Assembly (NCBI RefSeq): GCF_027579695.1
Contig: NC_083577.1
Span: 57,194,283 to 57,258,282 of the forward strand
Reading direction: 5' to 3'
From: Neoarius graeffei
Taxonomy: Eukaryota; Chordata; Actinopteri; Siluriformes; Ariidae
Length of the DNA: 64,000 nucleotides
The position numbers were made by a program, and so were the translations under genes. The notes beneath the pieces are model-generated. The model was not told the origin of the DNA and did not search any database. It saw nothing but the letters and a program-made list of their open reading frames with translations. Below, in pieces: positions 9,701 through 20,922 of the stretch. The stretch's first letter is position 1, and each line of letters begins with the position of its first letter.

Positions 9701-12700
9701 ATTTTACTGATGTTTTACCGATTACATCACAGAAGAGTTGCTTATTACACAAAAAGGGTTCTTATTTTTATTTGGTGCTATCCAGCTTTAAGTTCAGCTC
9801 AAGTTTATTTAGTTGCTAAATGAGTATTTTCCATGGAATGCTCATGCTCTTAAATTCCATGTAAACTAAAAACGGTCAGCTTGGTAGAACTAATGCTCCG
9901 CTTTTGTTGATGATATCCAAGATATTCTTGTTGCTCTTGTGCATGCTCAGAGCCACTGCTTTCTCATAATTTGTTTGAAGCAGAAGATAAACATTGAGCT
10001 ACATACCGCAGCTGCTGTAAAACATTTCCTTAACTGTGGTGGTTAGAGCTGCCTGTGTAAAGGTCAAGCCTGTTGTCTGTCAGGATAACCACTATGACAT
10101 ATTAACATTCATGTCATCAGCCTTGCCATAAAGATTTATAACAAGGGGCATGCTTATATAACCTGGGGTTGGTTTGTAGACAGAAAATGTGAAATGCATG
10201 TCAATGCTTCTCTCCTCGCTATTGCTTCTCATTCCTTCTCTGCAACTGATGGGACAGAAGTATAATGCTTTGCATGGGGCTTTAATACCCTCATAATCAC
10301 TAACACCATTCACTCGCGTGACGGGGCAGGTGCAGCATGAAGTTACATGGGAAACGTAAAAACGTTAGAGGTTTTTATTTTGCAGCTCGTATTTATAACA
10401 CTGTCGATTTAATTTGATAGGTTTTGGCCCTTTTGTAGGACTGACTCAAACCACCCACACTGCCTGGGAATAGTAGTGTATTATCTCATTATGTTTAAGC
10501 ATTTGAGCAATGAGTTCTTGGTCATGCTCTTTTCACGATGAACTGTCAGCTTGAGCGTTTGTATAGCCTCAGACATTTCTTCTCAGGGAAAGTTCAAAAG
10601 CCAGTGCTTAAACCCATGATGTCTCTTGTTCTGTTTTTTATTTCTCAAGTGCGGTCCAAAGTTGTATATACTGGCCTACACTGTGTTTGTGGTCCACCCA
10701 AACTCTTAGGCTCGTAGCTGAACAGCATCCAGAACACTGCGCAGAAAACGGCTAATCAAAGCTTTTAATCATGTTTGTAGTTGTGTTTACTGCGGAATGA
10801 TAGCTATACTATTTGGAAAAACATTGTGAAAAACATTGGTATTATATTTCAGAAACATTTGGCATCTTGTACTCTTCTGGAGAGGAATAGGGTCTTTGAG
10901 GGTGGTAATCGTGATTGGCTGATGTTTGGTGATGCAGCTTTTCCAAATTTCATTCACTGGCCTATCTGTTTATAAACAGCAAAACTGACTGTAATCATGG
11001 AATGTAATCCTGCATCATTTCGAAGCTTTGCAACCGTCAACATCTTTAAATGCTGTATTTACTAGAATCTGGATAATTTCCTGGCAGGTCAGTTTTAGTG
11101 CAGTACCATGCACTTCCAATAGGTTTCACTGGAAACACTCAGGGCATCTCTAAGAACTAAAACTTGAAAGTGTTGCATTTATTTGTTTTCATTTTGAAAT
11201 GAAAGTGTGAAAACAAGGAAATGCCTTTTTTTTATTGTATTTTTTTGGGCTCTTTTTTTCGAGAGTATAAAAACTATTGATTTGAAGTATTGACATTTTT
11301 AAATTGTTTCTACTTGTTTGGTCTGAATCCATATATGAAAATTGCCCATTGAAGTACATTTCAGTATGAACAGGGTCATTCTGGAAGGTCTATAGGCTGC
11401 TTTCGGGTTGTGTGTACTCTGGAACTTTGTTCTTTTTTTCACAACTCCTTACATCATTAAAAATTGACTCAATGTGGGCGGCACAGTGGTGCAGTGTTTG
11501 GCACTGTTGCCTCACAGCAAGAAGGTTCTGGGTTCAAACTTGATGGTTGACTGGGGCCTTTCTGTGTGGAGTTTACATGCTGTCCCTGTGCTTGCCTGGG
11601 TTTCCTCCCAGAGTGCAAAGATGCACGGGTGAGATTAACTGCATATTTACTCTAAATGGCCCGTAGGTATGCATGGGAGTGTGGATGGTTGTTCGTCCCT
11701 GTGATAGATTGGCGACCTGCCCAGAGTGGACCCCGCCTCTCACCCAAAGTCAGCTGGGATTGGCCCCAGCTTCCTCCATGACCCTGACGGATAAGGAGTA
11801 TAGATAACGGAGGGATGGACTCAGTGCAGCCCTTGGGGAAAATCCTGCTGGTTTTTTTTTTTAATTAATCATTATCTGTATCTATAAACCTCAACAGGTT
11901 AAGCCTCTGGGTTACTGATTGGGGTTTTGGCAGTTCGAGCCCCAGCACTGCCAAGCTGCCACTGTTGGGCCCTTGGGCAAGACCCTTAACCCTCTTGGGT
12001 CAACCTAACCAAATCAACCCCACACAGAGGTGGGGAAAAGATGTAAGAAGTAGTAGTAATTTATATCAGTAGTACATCTCAGACATTGTTATGGCTCGGC
12101 TCTTGCCCGAACCGATAATCACATCGGTTTTTCTTTGGCTAATCAGACATAAGGTACACCACCACACTTGCCAGAGCATTTAGGACTTGGGTGCCTTGCT
12201 CAAGGGCACTTGAGCCAATCCTGCTGGTTCAGGGAATCAAACCGGCAACCTTTTGGTCCCAAAGCTGTTTCTCTAACCATTTGGCCATGGCTTTCCCACT
12301 ATTTGGCCCTCTTAAATGTACCCAGTAAGAGCTGATACACATCACTTATTAATATCAGCCCAAAAATGAAATTAAATGACTTTAAAAAAAAAAAAGAGCA
12401 AATGAAGAATCTGAGCTTTTTGTGACATAAAAAGCTCTTTATAGATATTCATAATGAAAAACGAATGTAATGTGCACACGAGACCAATGAAATCATCTTG
12501 CGCTTTATCTCTGTCTTGTGAGTGAGCAAATAAACTGCAGTTAGTTAATTAATGATAACAACTTTTGTCATACCTGTCTAATAAAGACAGCAAATTCAAC
12601 TTTTTAAATCATAATTGAATTGCCAACTCAGTCTTGTAAGTGTAGTTCCTGAATTGAAACCTAGAAAGAAGAATTTTTCCTTTTTTATTGAGATGGATGC

Positions 12701-15700
12701 GCAATTCTGTAACCCCCCCCCCCCTTTTTTTTTTTATATATATTATACAACAATTCTCTGTTGAACTTCCTTGTTTTCAGAGAGTGCATGCAAATATGAA
12801 CTTGGGCAGTTTGCCAAGCAAAACAAAAAACTAGCATTCCTAAGTTAAACACCCTTCCACATAAGTGTGTAAAATTACAGGAATGTGCCATCTCTAGTTC
12901 ATCTGTATCACATGGGTTATATAACACATTTCCCTCTCCTGAGGAAAAAAAATCCTAGAAAACCTTTTTAGTCAAAATTTAATGATAAAATAGAAGCCTG
13001 TGACAGTTGATGAATTTCAACAGGAAATATGTGAAGGTATAGTGAAATTCCGTTTGTCAGTATAAAAGTACGTCCAGTTAGTTTGTTTTCTTTAGCTTAT
13101 TTATAAGCTCATTGATTGGTAATGCAGAGCTCCAAATTCTGTCCTCAGAAAAGGACAAATGTAGAGCTTAATTTACAACACAACAAACGTTTTCAAGTGT
13201 CCTGACTGCTGTTCTTGGACTTGCGTTATAAATGCATTTTGAGTAAACAGGTTTTCTGTCTTCAGTACAGGGAAAGATGTTGAAATATCTTTTTTTTTTT
13301 TCTTTTTTTTCTTTTTACAGCGATCACAGAGAGACAACAGATGATGTAGATGGTGGTTAGGAATTAAAACAAACTTTCACAATGGTTTAGATTGCAGTCT
13401 AAACTTTAGGACTCTTGTACATGGAAAATAAGGTTTTTGTCATCCCTCCTTGCCGTGTTCTGTTGTTTAATAAACTCATCCATATGGAAAATCTCCGTTG
13501 TTTCCGTATTTGTAAAGGCAAAGGTGCACTATTTGCTGTCTTTCATGGCAAACAATGATTGCACACTCTGCATGTTTTCATGTATGTTTTGGTGTCATTT
13601 GACATTTTTCTCCAAGAGACACCAGAACAAAGGCCAGAGCCAGCCTCATAGTAATATGCAATGTTACAGGAAATGATTCTAAATCAGTCCCAAGACAAAT
13701 GGAGCCACATATTAGTTCATTCGGCTGATAGGGGATGAGCTTATGCCATCATGTCTTGTCCATCCGTCATCGTCTACATTTCACGAAAATCGCTTCTCAT
13801 CTCATTATCTGTAGCCGCTTTATCCTGTTCTACAGGGTCGCAGGCAAGCTGGAGCCTATCCCAACTGACTACGGGCGAAAGGCGGGGTACACCCTGGACA
13901 AGTCGCCAGGTCATCACAGGGCTGACACATGGACACAGACAACCCTTCACACTCACATTCACACCTACGGTCAATTTAGAGTCACCAGTTAACCTAACCT
14001 GCATGTCTTTGGACTGTGGGGGAAACCGGAGCACCCGGAGGAAACCCACGCGGACACGGGGAGAACATGCAAACTCCAAAATTGCTTCTCTCTCTCAATT
14101 CTTCACCAATTTTTATTCTTTTTGGCAGGAAGGTTGGTCTGCCTGGGGTGCATATGGTTTCTACCCAAATTTGCGTAACTGCAGTTAATAATGAGGATGT
14201 GGCCCTAACGAGCAGTTTTCACACAAATCGCTTCTCCCTCAATTCTTCACCAATTTTGATTCTTTCTGGCATGAAGGTAGAGGTACCTAGGGTGTATATG
14301 ACTTCTACCCAGATTTGCTTAATTATTAATGAAATTCTGGACTAATTAAGCCTTAATTAGCAGTTCAACAAAAATCACTTCTCGGTCAGTTCCTTGCCGT
14401 TTTGGACTCTTTCTGGCAAATAGGTCGGTATTCCTAGGGTGTGTGTATATATAGCGTGTATATAGCTTGCAACATTTATTGCACAAGGTGGCCCACTTTA
14501 GATCATTCCTTCTGGACTAGACGAGGCCAAAGTGGACTACACTATCCTTGATGGTGTCTCTTCTTCTCTTCCCTTCACACAACACTTGCTGCTTTAGATA
14601 AATTGCCATTTAGTCTATGACTTTTGTAAATACTAAATGTTAGTTTTGCTTCGTCTAATGCAGTTAGACTTTCCATTGTGCCATTTAATTACACTAAATT
14701 CTTATCCATCCATCATCTGTACCACTTATCCATCAGGGTTATGGGCTTTTAAACTAAACATGTTTAATTGATTTATCATTCTGAAACTTGATACCCATGC
14801 TTGTCTCATGCAGGGTTTTTTTGGCATTGCTGTATGAAAAACCAGTCTTTGACTATCACTACTTACTTAACCGGTACTTGCTGTGTGTAGAGAACTATAG
14901 AATCTACATTTGTACTGCAACAGTAGAGATGTTAGCTTTACTCAAATAATCCCAGTTAGGTTTCATGCATGTTTCCCATGAACTGTGGTGCAAACATGAC
15001 TGCAGTTTTGTTTTAATTCATAATTAAATCCATCCATTATCCATAACCGCTTATCCTGTGCAGGGTCACAGGCAAGCTGGAGCCTATCCCAGCTGACTAT
15101 GGGCGAGAGGCGGGTACACCCTGGACAAGTTGCCAGGTCATCACAGGGCTGACACATAGAGACAAACAACCATTCACACTCACGGTCAACTTGGAGCCAC
15201 CATTTAGCCTAACCTGCATGTTTTTGGACTGTGGGGGAAACCGGAGCAAACTCGCGCAGACATGGGGAGAACATGCAAACTCCATGCAGAAAGGCCCTTG
15301 CTGGCCACTGGGCTCGAACCCAGAATCTTCTTGCTGTGAAGCGACAGTGCTAACCGCTACACCACCGTGCTGCCTCATATTTAAATGTATTCATATAATG
15401 TCTTGGCCATCAATCAGTATGAACTTTTGCATATGTACAAGTGGGGATGTGTTCAGTGATTCTGTATATTTCATCTAAAGAATCTTTCTCCTGGATTTTT
15501 AACAATGGTTAATAAATTAATACATTTTATTAATTAGGAAATTAATTGATCTACTGTTTGAGTCATTGTTCTATCAGTTCTGTGTCTTAACTACAGTTCT
15601 ACTATTCAAACACATTTTTATGAAAGATGTTAGTCAATACACAGGCTCCAATATGCAGGAATTGCTTTCATTTTCTTCCCAAGTTCTTCCAAAGGTTCCA

Positions 15701-16365
15701 TGCCCTTTTTTTTTTTCCCTGTTCTTCTTTAGGAAGTTCATTCTGAACCCATAATTGCAGATGCGTTCAAAGACATCAGGAGAAGGGACAGATCCAGAAA
15801 AAAAGATCAAACGCCCATAGCTCACCTTTCTGTCAAGACCCCCATGGACTTCACAAGCAGTAAGCAAATGCTACTATTCAGTTAGAGCTGAACATTTATT
15901 GCATTGATGTTAAATTTTAACCTGTCTTAAATTGAATTTGCAGCCGACATGACGGTCTTGACCACTGTCCATTGGAACCAGTTTTATGGCACGCTGACAA
16001 AAGTGAAATACCATGACGGACGATTTGTGATGGAGGAACAAGGATTGTATTACGTGTATGCCAAGACCTGTTTCCGGTATTCCTTTAATCACGACACAAA
16101 GAAACAGGATGTTAGTAACCTCCAACTGTTTCAGTATATTTTCCATGAGAGCCACACCCAGTCTAAACTCAAGCCTGTGCAGCTTTCGAAGAGCGGCGGG
16201 ACGTTCAATTGGAGTGAGCGAAGCAACAACATGTACTGTGTACAGCAAGGAAGAAGTGTCCGGTTGGGTCAAAGCGATGGCCTTTTTGTCAATGTGTCCA
16301 ATTCATGGCTGTTGGATCCAGAACCAGAGGGGACTTACTTTGGTGCTTTTAAAATTAGCACCTGA
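6518..16365 (+). CDS. tnfsf11: tnfsf11 (RANKL) gene, coding span from ATG to stop
   Basis: Spliced gene with four recognised coding exons: 6518-6706, 9651-9680, 15733-15859 and 15944-16365. Each intron begins GT and ends AG, and phases agree at every junction (0, 0, 1). The sum is 768 nt, or 255 residues, against 317 in human RANKL. The product is a type II membrane TNF-superfamily ligand whose receptor in mammals is RANK (TNFRSF11A) and whose decoy is osteoprotegerin; it drives osteoclast formation and has immune roles. Most of the size difference falls in the extracellular stalk, so a stalk exon may be unrecognised between 9680 and 15733. The convergent epsti1 neighbour supports orthology. 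Confidence 0.85.
6900..6926 (+). repeat. (TTTG)n simple repeat
   Basis: A short tetranucleotide run at the start of tnfsf11 intron 1. Confidence 0.8.
7176..7211 (+). repeat. (GT)n microsatellite
   Basis: A GT-dinucleotide run with GA interruptions in tnfsf11 intron 1. Confidence 0.85.
7405..8212 (-). repeat. DANA-like SINE (alternative-tail subfamily), split by a MITE
   Basis: The left piece (7405-7504) is the alternative SINE tail seen at 1159-1300 (cccatctgaagcagtgaacacac). The right piece (8033-8212) continues with the block starting 'cctcgttcgagggcacctcagccca' and ends in the antisense tRNA-like head. The MITE at 7505-8030 sits between them, so the SINE is older than the MITE insertion. 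Confidence 0.8.
7505..8030 (+). mobile_element. Tc1/mariner-type MITE, copy B
   Basis: A 526-bp element that starts CACTACCGTTCAAAAG and ends CTTTTGAACGGTAGTG, an essentially perfect terminal inverted repeat, with TA at the right edge. The terminal repeats extend into 'tttggggtcac'. There is no ORF. It is inverted relative to copy A at 5637-6153, and the two flank the tnfsf11 promoter and first exon. Confidence 0.85.
8809..9170 (+). repeat. DANA-like SINE in tnfsf11 intron 1
   Basis: Nearly full-length copy with a tRNA-like head (ggtggtgtagtggttagcac) and a tail of tggatgg units. A short imperfect duplication (ctgaatg) flanks it. The + orientation is the same as the host gene. Confidence 0.88.
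9651..9680 (+). CDS. tnfsf11: tnfsf11 exon 2 (10 codons)
   Basis: A 30-nt exon between a pyrimidine-rich acceptor (tgttatttttcag) and a strong donor (gag|gtgagtg). It is in phase 0 on both sides, continuing the frame after the membrane segment as VDLSSARPVE. It would be the first part of the extracellular stalk. Tiny exons are easily miscalled, so confidence rests on both splice sites and the phase. Confidence 0.6.
9681..11475 (+). other. tnfsf11 intron 2, first part
   Basis: Mostly unique, AT-rich intronic sequence. The stalk exon expected from mammalian RANKL was not recognised here. A short open stretch at about 10855-10895, behind an acceptor-like 'attatatttcag', carries a Cys but lacks a good donor and was not called. 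Confidence 0.4.
11476..11818 (+). repeat. Older, diverged DANA-like SINE
   Basis: The head is 'gggcggcacagtggtgcagtg', the B box is diverged (gggttcaaact), and 'gtcagctgggattggccccagc' lies near the 3' end. More diverged than other copies and of the same branch as the copy at 47809-48160. Confidence 0.8.
11885..12015 (+). repeat. Third tRNA-derived SINE family, head
   Basis: A tRNA-like A box (ggttaagcctctgggtta) and B box (agttcgagccccagc) are followed by 'gggcccttgggcaagaccctta'. The family differs from both the DANA-like copies and the copy at 1013. Confidence 0.5.
12121..12297 (-). repeat. tRNA-derived SINE, same family as 1013-1158
   Basis: The antisense A box (taaccatttggccatgg) and B box (gggaatcaaac) match the element at 1013-1158 in order and spacing. 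The intervening 'caagggcacttgagccaatcctgctggttc' corresponds to that copy's body. Confidence 0.6.
12298..13785 (+). other. tnfsf11 intron 2, middle part
   Basis: Intronic sequence with homopolymer runs (C and T at 12714-12735, T at 13290-13315). No exon or repeat family was recognised. Confidence 0.4.
13798..14077 (-). repeat. 5'-truncated DANA-like SINE
   Basis: Antisense copy flanked by a 12-bp duplication, aaaatcgcttct (13786-13797) versus aaaattgcttct (14078-14089). The tRNA-like head is missing: it ends at 'ggagaacatgcaaactcc'. This is typical of 5' truncation during target-primed reverse transcription. It is inserted in the first unit of a tandem repeat. Confidence 0.88.
14078..14440 (+). 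repeat. Tandem repeat, about 146-bp unit, 2.5 copies
   Basis: Units begin near 14080 (aattgcttctctct), 14226 (aatcgcttctccct) and 14373 (aatcacttctcggt). Each has 'caattcttcaccaatttt', '-attctttctggca-' and 'cctagggtgtatatg' blocks. A further partial unit start at 13786 was split by the SINE insertion. Confidence 0.7.
15029..15376 (-). repeat. DANA-like SINE in tnfsf11 intron 2
   Basis: Full-length antisense copy. The left end is ccatccattatcc (the 3' tail) and the right end is the antisense head (ctaaccgctacaccaccgtgctgcc). An imperfect 'cataattaaat/catatttaaat' duplication may be the target site. Confidence 0.88.
15733..15859 (+). CDS. tnfsf11: tnfsf11 exon 3: stalk and start of TNF domain
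   Basis: 127 nt between acceptor ttcttctttag and donor agca|gtaagc, starting in phase 0 and ending in phase 1. It encodes EVHSEPIIADAFKDI, a basic stretch (RRRDRSRKK), then TPIAHLSV. The last matches the opening strand of the RANKL TNF homology domain (PFAHLTI in human). The basic stretch lies where mammalian RANKL is shed from the membrane by proteases, so it could be a cleavage region (inference). Confidence 0.82.
15944..16365 (+). CDS. tnfsf11: tnfsf11 exon 4: TNF homology domain and stop
   Basis: The acceptor gaatttgcag joins in phase 1. The exon encodes about 140 residues that form most of the trimerising TNF jelly-roll. Conserved features include the WNQ strand, EEQGLYYVYAKTCFR (human DGFYYLYANICFR), LQLFQYI, the GGTFNWS segment, and the end SWLLDPEPEGTYFGAFKI (human SLLDPDQDATYFGAFKV). 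The last strongly favours RANKL over other TNF ligands. One N-glycosylation motif (NVS) is visible. The TGA stop is at 16363-16365. Confidence 0.93.
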
Positions 16366-17890
16366 CTTTTGTTTATTTTTGCTACTGAACTGGTTTATGC
16401 ACATTTTTTTACAACCTTATGAACAATTTCAACATGACCAAGAACCACTGAGCACTTATATTTTAGATCACTGACTTCTGACTTTTTTTTTTCAATATTG
16501 ATTTATATTGTACAGCATTAAGGGCACATCAGATTTTCTAACTGTTAATTTTTTTTATAAACGTTCTGGCACGTTAACATTAACTGCCGTAGTATGTTAA
16601 AGTATTGCTACTTCATTGTGGACTTCACTTGCTCTCCATACTTTTGTACCAATCTTAGAGTGAAAATCTGTTGAATCTAGGAATACACTTCTAGATCTAT
16701 GTTACCTGATAATTACCTGGTGAAGTTACAAGCCAAAGGAATTGCTGTAAGTGGCTGGTCAGATTTTGGCCGTGCAACAGCAGCACTAGGTGGTCACACC
16801 CTGAAATAATGCTTTTTAGTCCCAGTTCTGTGACTCCATATACAGTTTTTGTGTCCTAATCATCAACCTTTAAAGAACTGAAACAGGTGTATTAAGCAGG
16901 TAAAACACATATTTAGTACAGTCAGGCCTCTCAGATCTGCAATTTAGAACCACTGGTTTAAAACCTTAACCTAAGTATTTATGCTGTGGTTAGCAAGCTG
17001 AAGTCCTTGCATCAGATTTGGCACTGATTTTTCCAAGTACAAATTTCATACGATGTTAAAAGATTAACAAAAAGGCTGTTGGGGGTCTGCATCATGCAGA
17101 CTTTGTTAATGGAATTTTTTTTGTTGTTGTTAGTTATGCAAAATTACTTTGAACAAAGCAAAACAAAATCAAAGATAGCTGGACTGTCTTTTAGTCATTG
17201 TGAGAGCTGAAAAGATTGACATGAATAGAGTGAACCAAACTGAGTTTGGTACATGCTAATTTAAAGAGTTATTTTTCATTTCACTCCTCTTGGAGGAAAT
17301 GAGAAAATGCACTAAATGTATTTATTTATTTTTTATGATGAAAAAGACGGACATTTGTAAAATGTTCTGTCTTTATTCTAAAACTCTTGTACAGTGTGTA
17401 TGTCTGCCTAAGCTCCATTCTTTACACAGGTTTTGGATGACAGGCATTGACTTTAGGTCAGTTGTAGATGCGCTTGTTTTTGCAAATGGGGGAAGCACAG
17501 GGCTCCTTTTAAACCTTATTCTGAGTGGTTTCTCATTAAAGAAACTTTGTATTTATGTATCTTGTATTTGACAATTCTGTGCACAAATTCTCATTCAAAG
17601 CAGCATCTATTGCTGTTCAACATATGATTTTAAATTTCAAACTTTAAAATTAAGGATTTTTCATATCATTAAATGTTTTTTTTAATAGTATTGTTTATTT
17701 ATATTATTCTAACTAATAAAAATACTTTTCTAAATATGCCTAAAATGCTGTATTTCTGGTTTTGCTTCAAGTTAAAAGTTCATTTTGCGGAAATTAGTTG
17801 CTTAGCTTTTGTTCAGTAGTAATAACGGCTCATTCAGCTTTTCCTCAGCTACACTTTCAGCTTTCATTAAATGGCATAAATAAAGTGACT
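16366..17890 (+). other. tnfsf11: tnfsf11 3' UTR region with polyadenylation signals
   Basis: AT-rich sequence after the stop, with candidate poly(A) signals: ATTAAA near 17536, AATAAA at 17715-17720, and AATAAA at 17879-17884. It also holds ATTTA-type AU-rich motifs. There is no competing ORF of note. Which signal is used cannot be told from the sequence. Confidence 0.5.
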
Positions 17891-18145
17891 TTCAATGCGT
17901 CAGTACATGAGGATGGTTGATTAACATCTGATGAATCAGTCACTGCTTTCTCCTCAAGCAATGCTATAAACATTTCAATTCTCAGTTTTACATTTGACCT
18001 CTCATCTACCTTACTTTAGATAAAAAAATTGTCTGAAATGTAACATAACTCCTAATTAAAAGATTTTCTATTTTCATTTGTTAATTTGATGAGACCTTAC
18101 AGTTCTGTAGTTTAAAACCTCCATCTCTCTTGTGATCCCTTAAGG

Positions 18146-18423
18146 CAGCCTTTCTCAACCAGGGTGCCGTCAAAAAATTATATATTCTAACATTGAAATA
18201 AATAAAATGAATTAAAATTCCAAAAACCAATAGTTACACTAATGCAAATCATCGCCGCCTCGTGCATCATCAAAATTTGTCTCACGGCCCCCTTTCCCAT
18301 GTCACAACGTCACTGCCGGGGTCAGCGTATGGTCAGTGTGACCGTATATTTTATATGGGGGTGCCTTGAGAATTTGCATGCTTCTGAAGGGTGCCGTGAC
18401 TGAAAAAAGGTTGAGAAACGCTG
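18146..18423. mobile_element. Non-autonomous hAT-type MITE
   Basis: A 278-bp element with terminal inverted repeats CAGCCTTTCTCAACC and GGTTGAGAAACGCTG (one mismatch) and an exact 8-bp target-site duplication, CCTTAAGG (18138-18145 and 18424-18431). An internal 'gggtgccgt' occurs near both ends. It has no coding capacity. Termini and duplication length are diagnostic of hAT elements. Confidence 0.9.
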
Positions 18424-18431
18424 CCTTAAGG

Positions 18432-19262
18432 CATTAATAAGGGCATAGTTTGCTGGAGCTGTTAGCCCCCCCCGGTTACATATTAGAAATAAAACTCAGC
18501 TGTTTAAAGCTAATAAACACTAATTTACTATCGTAAGTATATCCATCCATGAAGGCAGTTGATGCTTTCCATATTTCCCTGCTGGATTTTAGTCATGAAA
18601 GGTGAGTTTTAAACATAGTACTACAATGTACCAGAAAGTGTCCAGAAGTGGGGTGAGTGGGTATATTGACTGAAATGAAGCCATGTTTTGTAACCAAATG
18701 GTGCTTTTGTCAGCAGAACATGGAGCATTGATACGTTATACGATTAGTGAACATGTTTTATGGGATTCTGTGGTAGGGCGAAAAATGGCTTTAAGGTAGG
18801 GTTTATGATGCAGCTGTGAGCTTGTTATGCACATCAAAGTTACTCAGAAGTTTGCACGCTCACACATTCCTCCTTTGCTGACTAAGCACTGGTTATTTCT
18901 GTTTTGTGCCACATTTCAGAAAGTGCTTTTACTGAAAGCTATCCATTCAGGTTTGGCAAAAAAAAAAAAGGGCCCCTGTAATGACCTCGGCTTGTGTGCC
19001 CACAGGCTTCAGGACCTTGGACAGCAGAGTTCCAATCTGCGTGATCCATCAAGGCTGAGACCAAAGATTGGCTGGTATGTTGTTTACTAGGTATGACTTG
19101 ATTGGTTGCAGTTGTGGTCCCTGAGCATTACAAGCTGATAAAGCAAGTGTTTGTTTGTTTTTTTAACTAGTGGTGAAGCCAGCAAGCATGGGCACTAGTT
19201 TCTAAATGGGAATTTTATCTTATTTTAGTTAATACTTTTTAAAGGTTCAATATATAACAGAC
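18432..19262. other. No recognised feature
   Basis: Intergenic sequence with an A-run at 18960. No gene, RNA or repeat was recognised. Confidence 0.35.
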
Positions 19263-19537
19263 TATATGGCTAAAGGTATGTGGACATCTGGCCAAATTGT
19301 TTACAGATCCCATTCCAGATTTAGCCCTTCCTTTGCTCTTATAATAATTTCCACTCTTTGGAAGGCTTTCCATTACCATGTGGATTTGTGCCCATTCAGC
19401 CACAAGAGCGTTAGTGAGGTCAGGCGCTGACATCTGGCGAGGAGTCATGTTTAGTGGCATGCAGTCAGTATCCTAAAGCTGTTCAGTGGGGTTGTGGTTA
19501 GGGTTAGGGTGTCTACAAACCTTTGGGCCGTGTAGTG
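19263..19537 (-). mobile_element. Fossil Tc1/mariner-like 3' fragment
   Basis: Antisense, it begins cactacacggcccaaagg and ends 'ccacatacctttagccatata'. An open frame in the middle (...AEWAQIHMVMESLPKS...) recalls the C-terminal region of transposases that end with a W-A-x-I...ESLP pattern. It is short and eroded. Confidence 0.45.
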
Positions 19538-19726
19538 TTTTAACAGGGTTCATCAGAATGAACACAAAAACAACAACAGCAGTGCTGTACAACAGCCAAC
19601 ATGAATTCTAACATAACGGACCCAATCCTTGTTTTTTTTTTTTTTTAGCACAATCATTATGGGTGAAGCAATCAAATTATTTACAAAGAGAAAATTACAA
19701 TTAGTGGTGGTGTTCATCATTCATAA

Positions 19727-20100
19727 AGTTGTATGCAAAAGTTTGGATACCCCTGGCCAAATTACATGTTTTATTGATTTTTGAAGTCTTCAATCACTGC
19801 AGCAAACTAACTAAAAACAAGAACATTGCTCTGTAAATATTAATGTACAGTTACTTTGTATTTGATTAATTTAAAAAATAGGAAAAAGTAGAATTGTTAC
19901 CTATGCAAAAGTTTGGACACCCTACTAAGTCAGTACATAGTAACACCCTCTTTGGCAGATATCAGCACTTGCAAATGTTATTCGTAGCCAGCAAGGAGTT
20001 TTACTATTCATCTACTTTTCCTTGCAGAACATTTCAAGTTCTGAAAAATATTCTTGGATGTACACCACTGCTGTTCTGACATTTCAATATTTATATTTTT
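19727..20100 (+). mobile_element. Fossil interspersed repeat with duplicated tatgcaaaagtttgga motif
   Basis: 'tatgcaaaagtttggatac' (about 19731) and 'tatgcaaaagtttggacac' (about 19901) occur 170 bp apart in direct orientation. This is the kind of terminal sequence found in Tc1-like repeats of fish. No coding sequence survives. Confidence 0.4.
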
Positions 20101-20922
20101 GACCTAATTTCTTTTTATGTAAGGCAATTGTAGTATGTAAAGATTTCTTATCAATGTTGTTTAATTGGTGTTTATTTGAATAAAGTGTTTATTTCTTGTC
20201 TATGCTGTCAACAGTCGTAACATGTTTGTGATCTACTGTTTAGCTTAGCTCTATTGACACCAGTTTAAACCATTAAACTCCCATGATAGGATCCCATGAT
20301 GGGTCCAGACATGCTTTCCTCACTCTTGTAGCTACAAATCTTATTGGTTTTACTGTATTTACTGAATAAGTCATTGTAATTACTGAATAATATATTTAAA
20401 AATTAATCATTAATAATAAGATGAGAGCATAGTAAAAAGCCAATCTGACTAACCAAGATACTAAATATCCTACTGGTTAGCTGGGTAAACCTTCATGTCA
20501 TGCTTTACTGGTCAGATTTTTATTGCCAACACCCGTACACCACAGTGAAATAACTTCGCGTCTCAGACAAGCCACACTGGTTACTTGTAGGTTTCACCAC
20601 ATCATTTACTTTCATTGTTATGCTAAATTAAAGTAACCTTATATTTTATGTATATTTAAAATTTTATTTTTAAATATTTGCTGTTTTGCTAGTAATCTGA
20701 ATAACAGTCATCTACATTTTCCTTTACTGTCACCCTGAGAGCAGTCTGTAAGCTTCGACTATCAATGCCTTTTTATTGACATTAATTTGATTAAGAATTT
20801 AATCACGGTATATTACAGAATTGTTAGGCACAATTCTAAAAATTCTTGGCCCCTACAATGACAAAACAGAAAGAAAATTAAAAATGAATCAATTAAAAGG
20901 TATGTAGATATTAGAGTGAAGA

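Noticed and set aside
10781-10975. Possible extra tnfsf11 stalk exon
   Set aside because: There is an acceptor-like site at about 10853 and a Cys-containing frame, but no good donor in phase and no similarity to the RANKL stalk that I can defend.
13751-14188. Open frames of 100-180 codons at 3116, 5034, 13751, 59596 and 59661
   Set aside because: These run through SINE copies. The same translations recur at each SINE, in both strands, so they are repeat artefacts.
19489-19510. Telomere-like ggttagggttaggg
   Set aside because: Only two to three units, inside a fossil transposon; not an interstitial telomere array.
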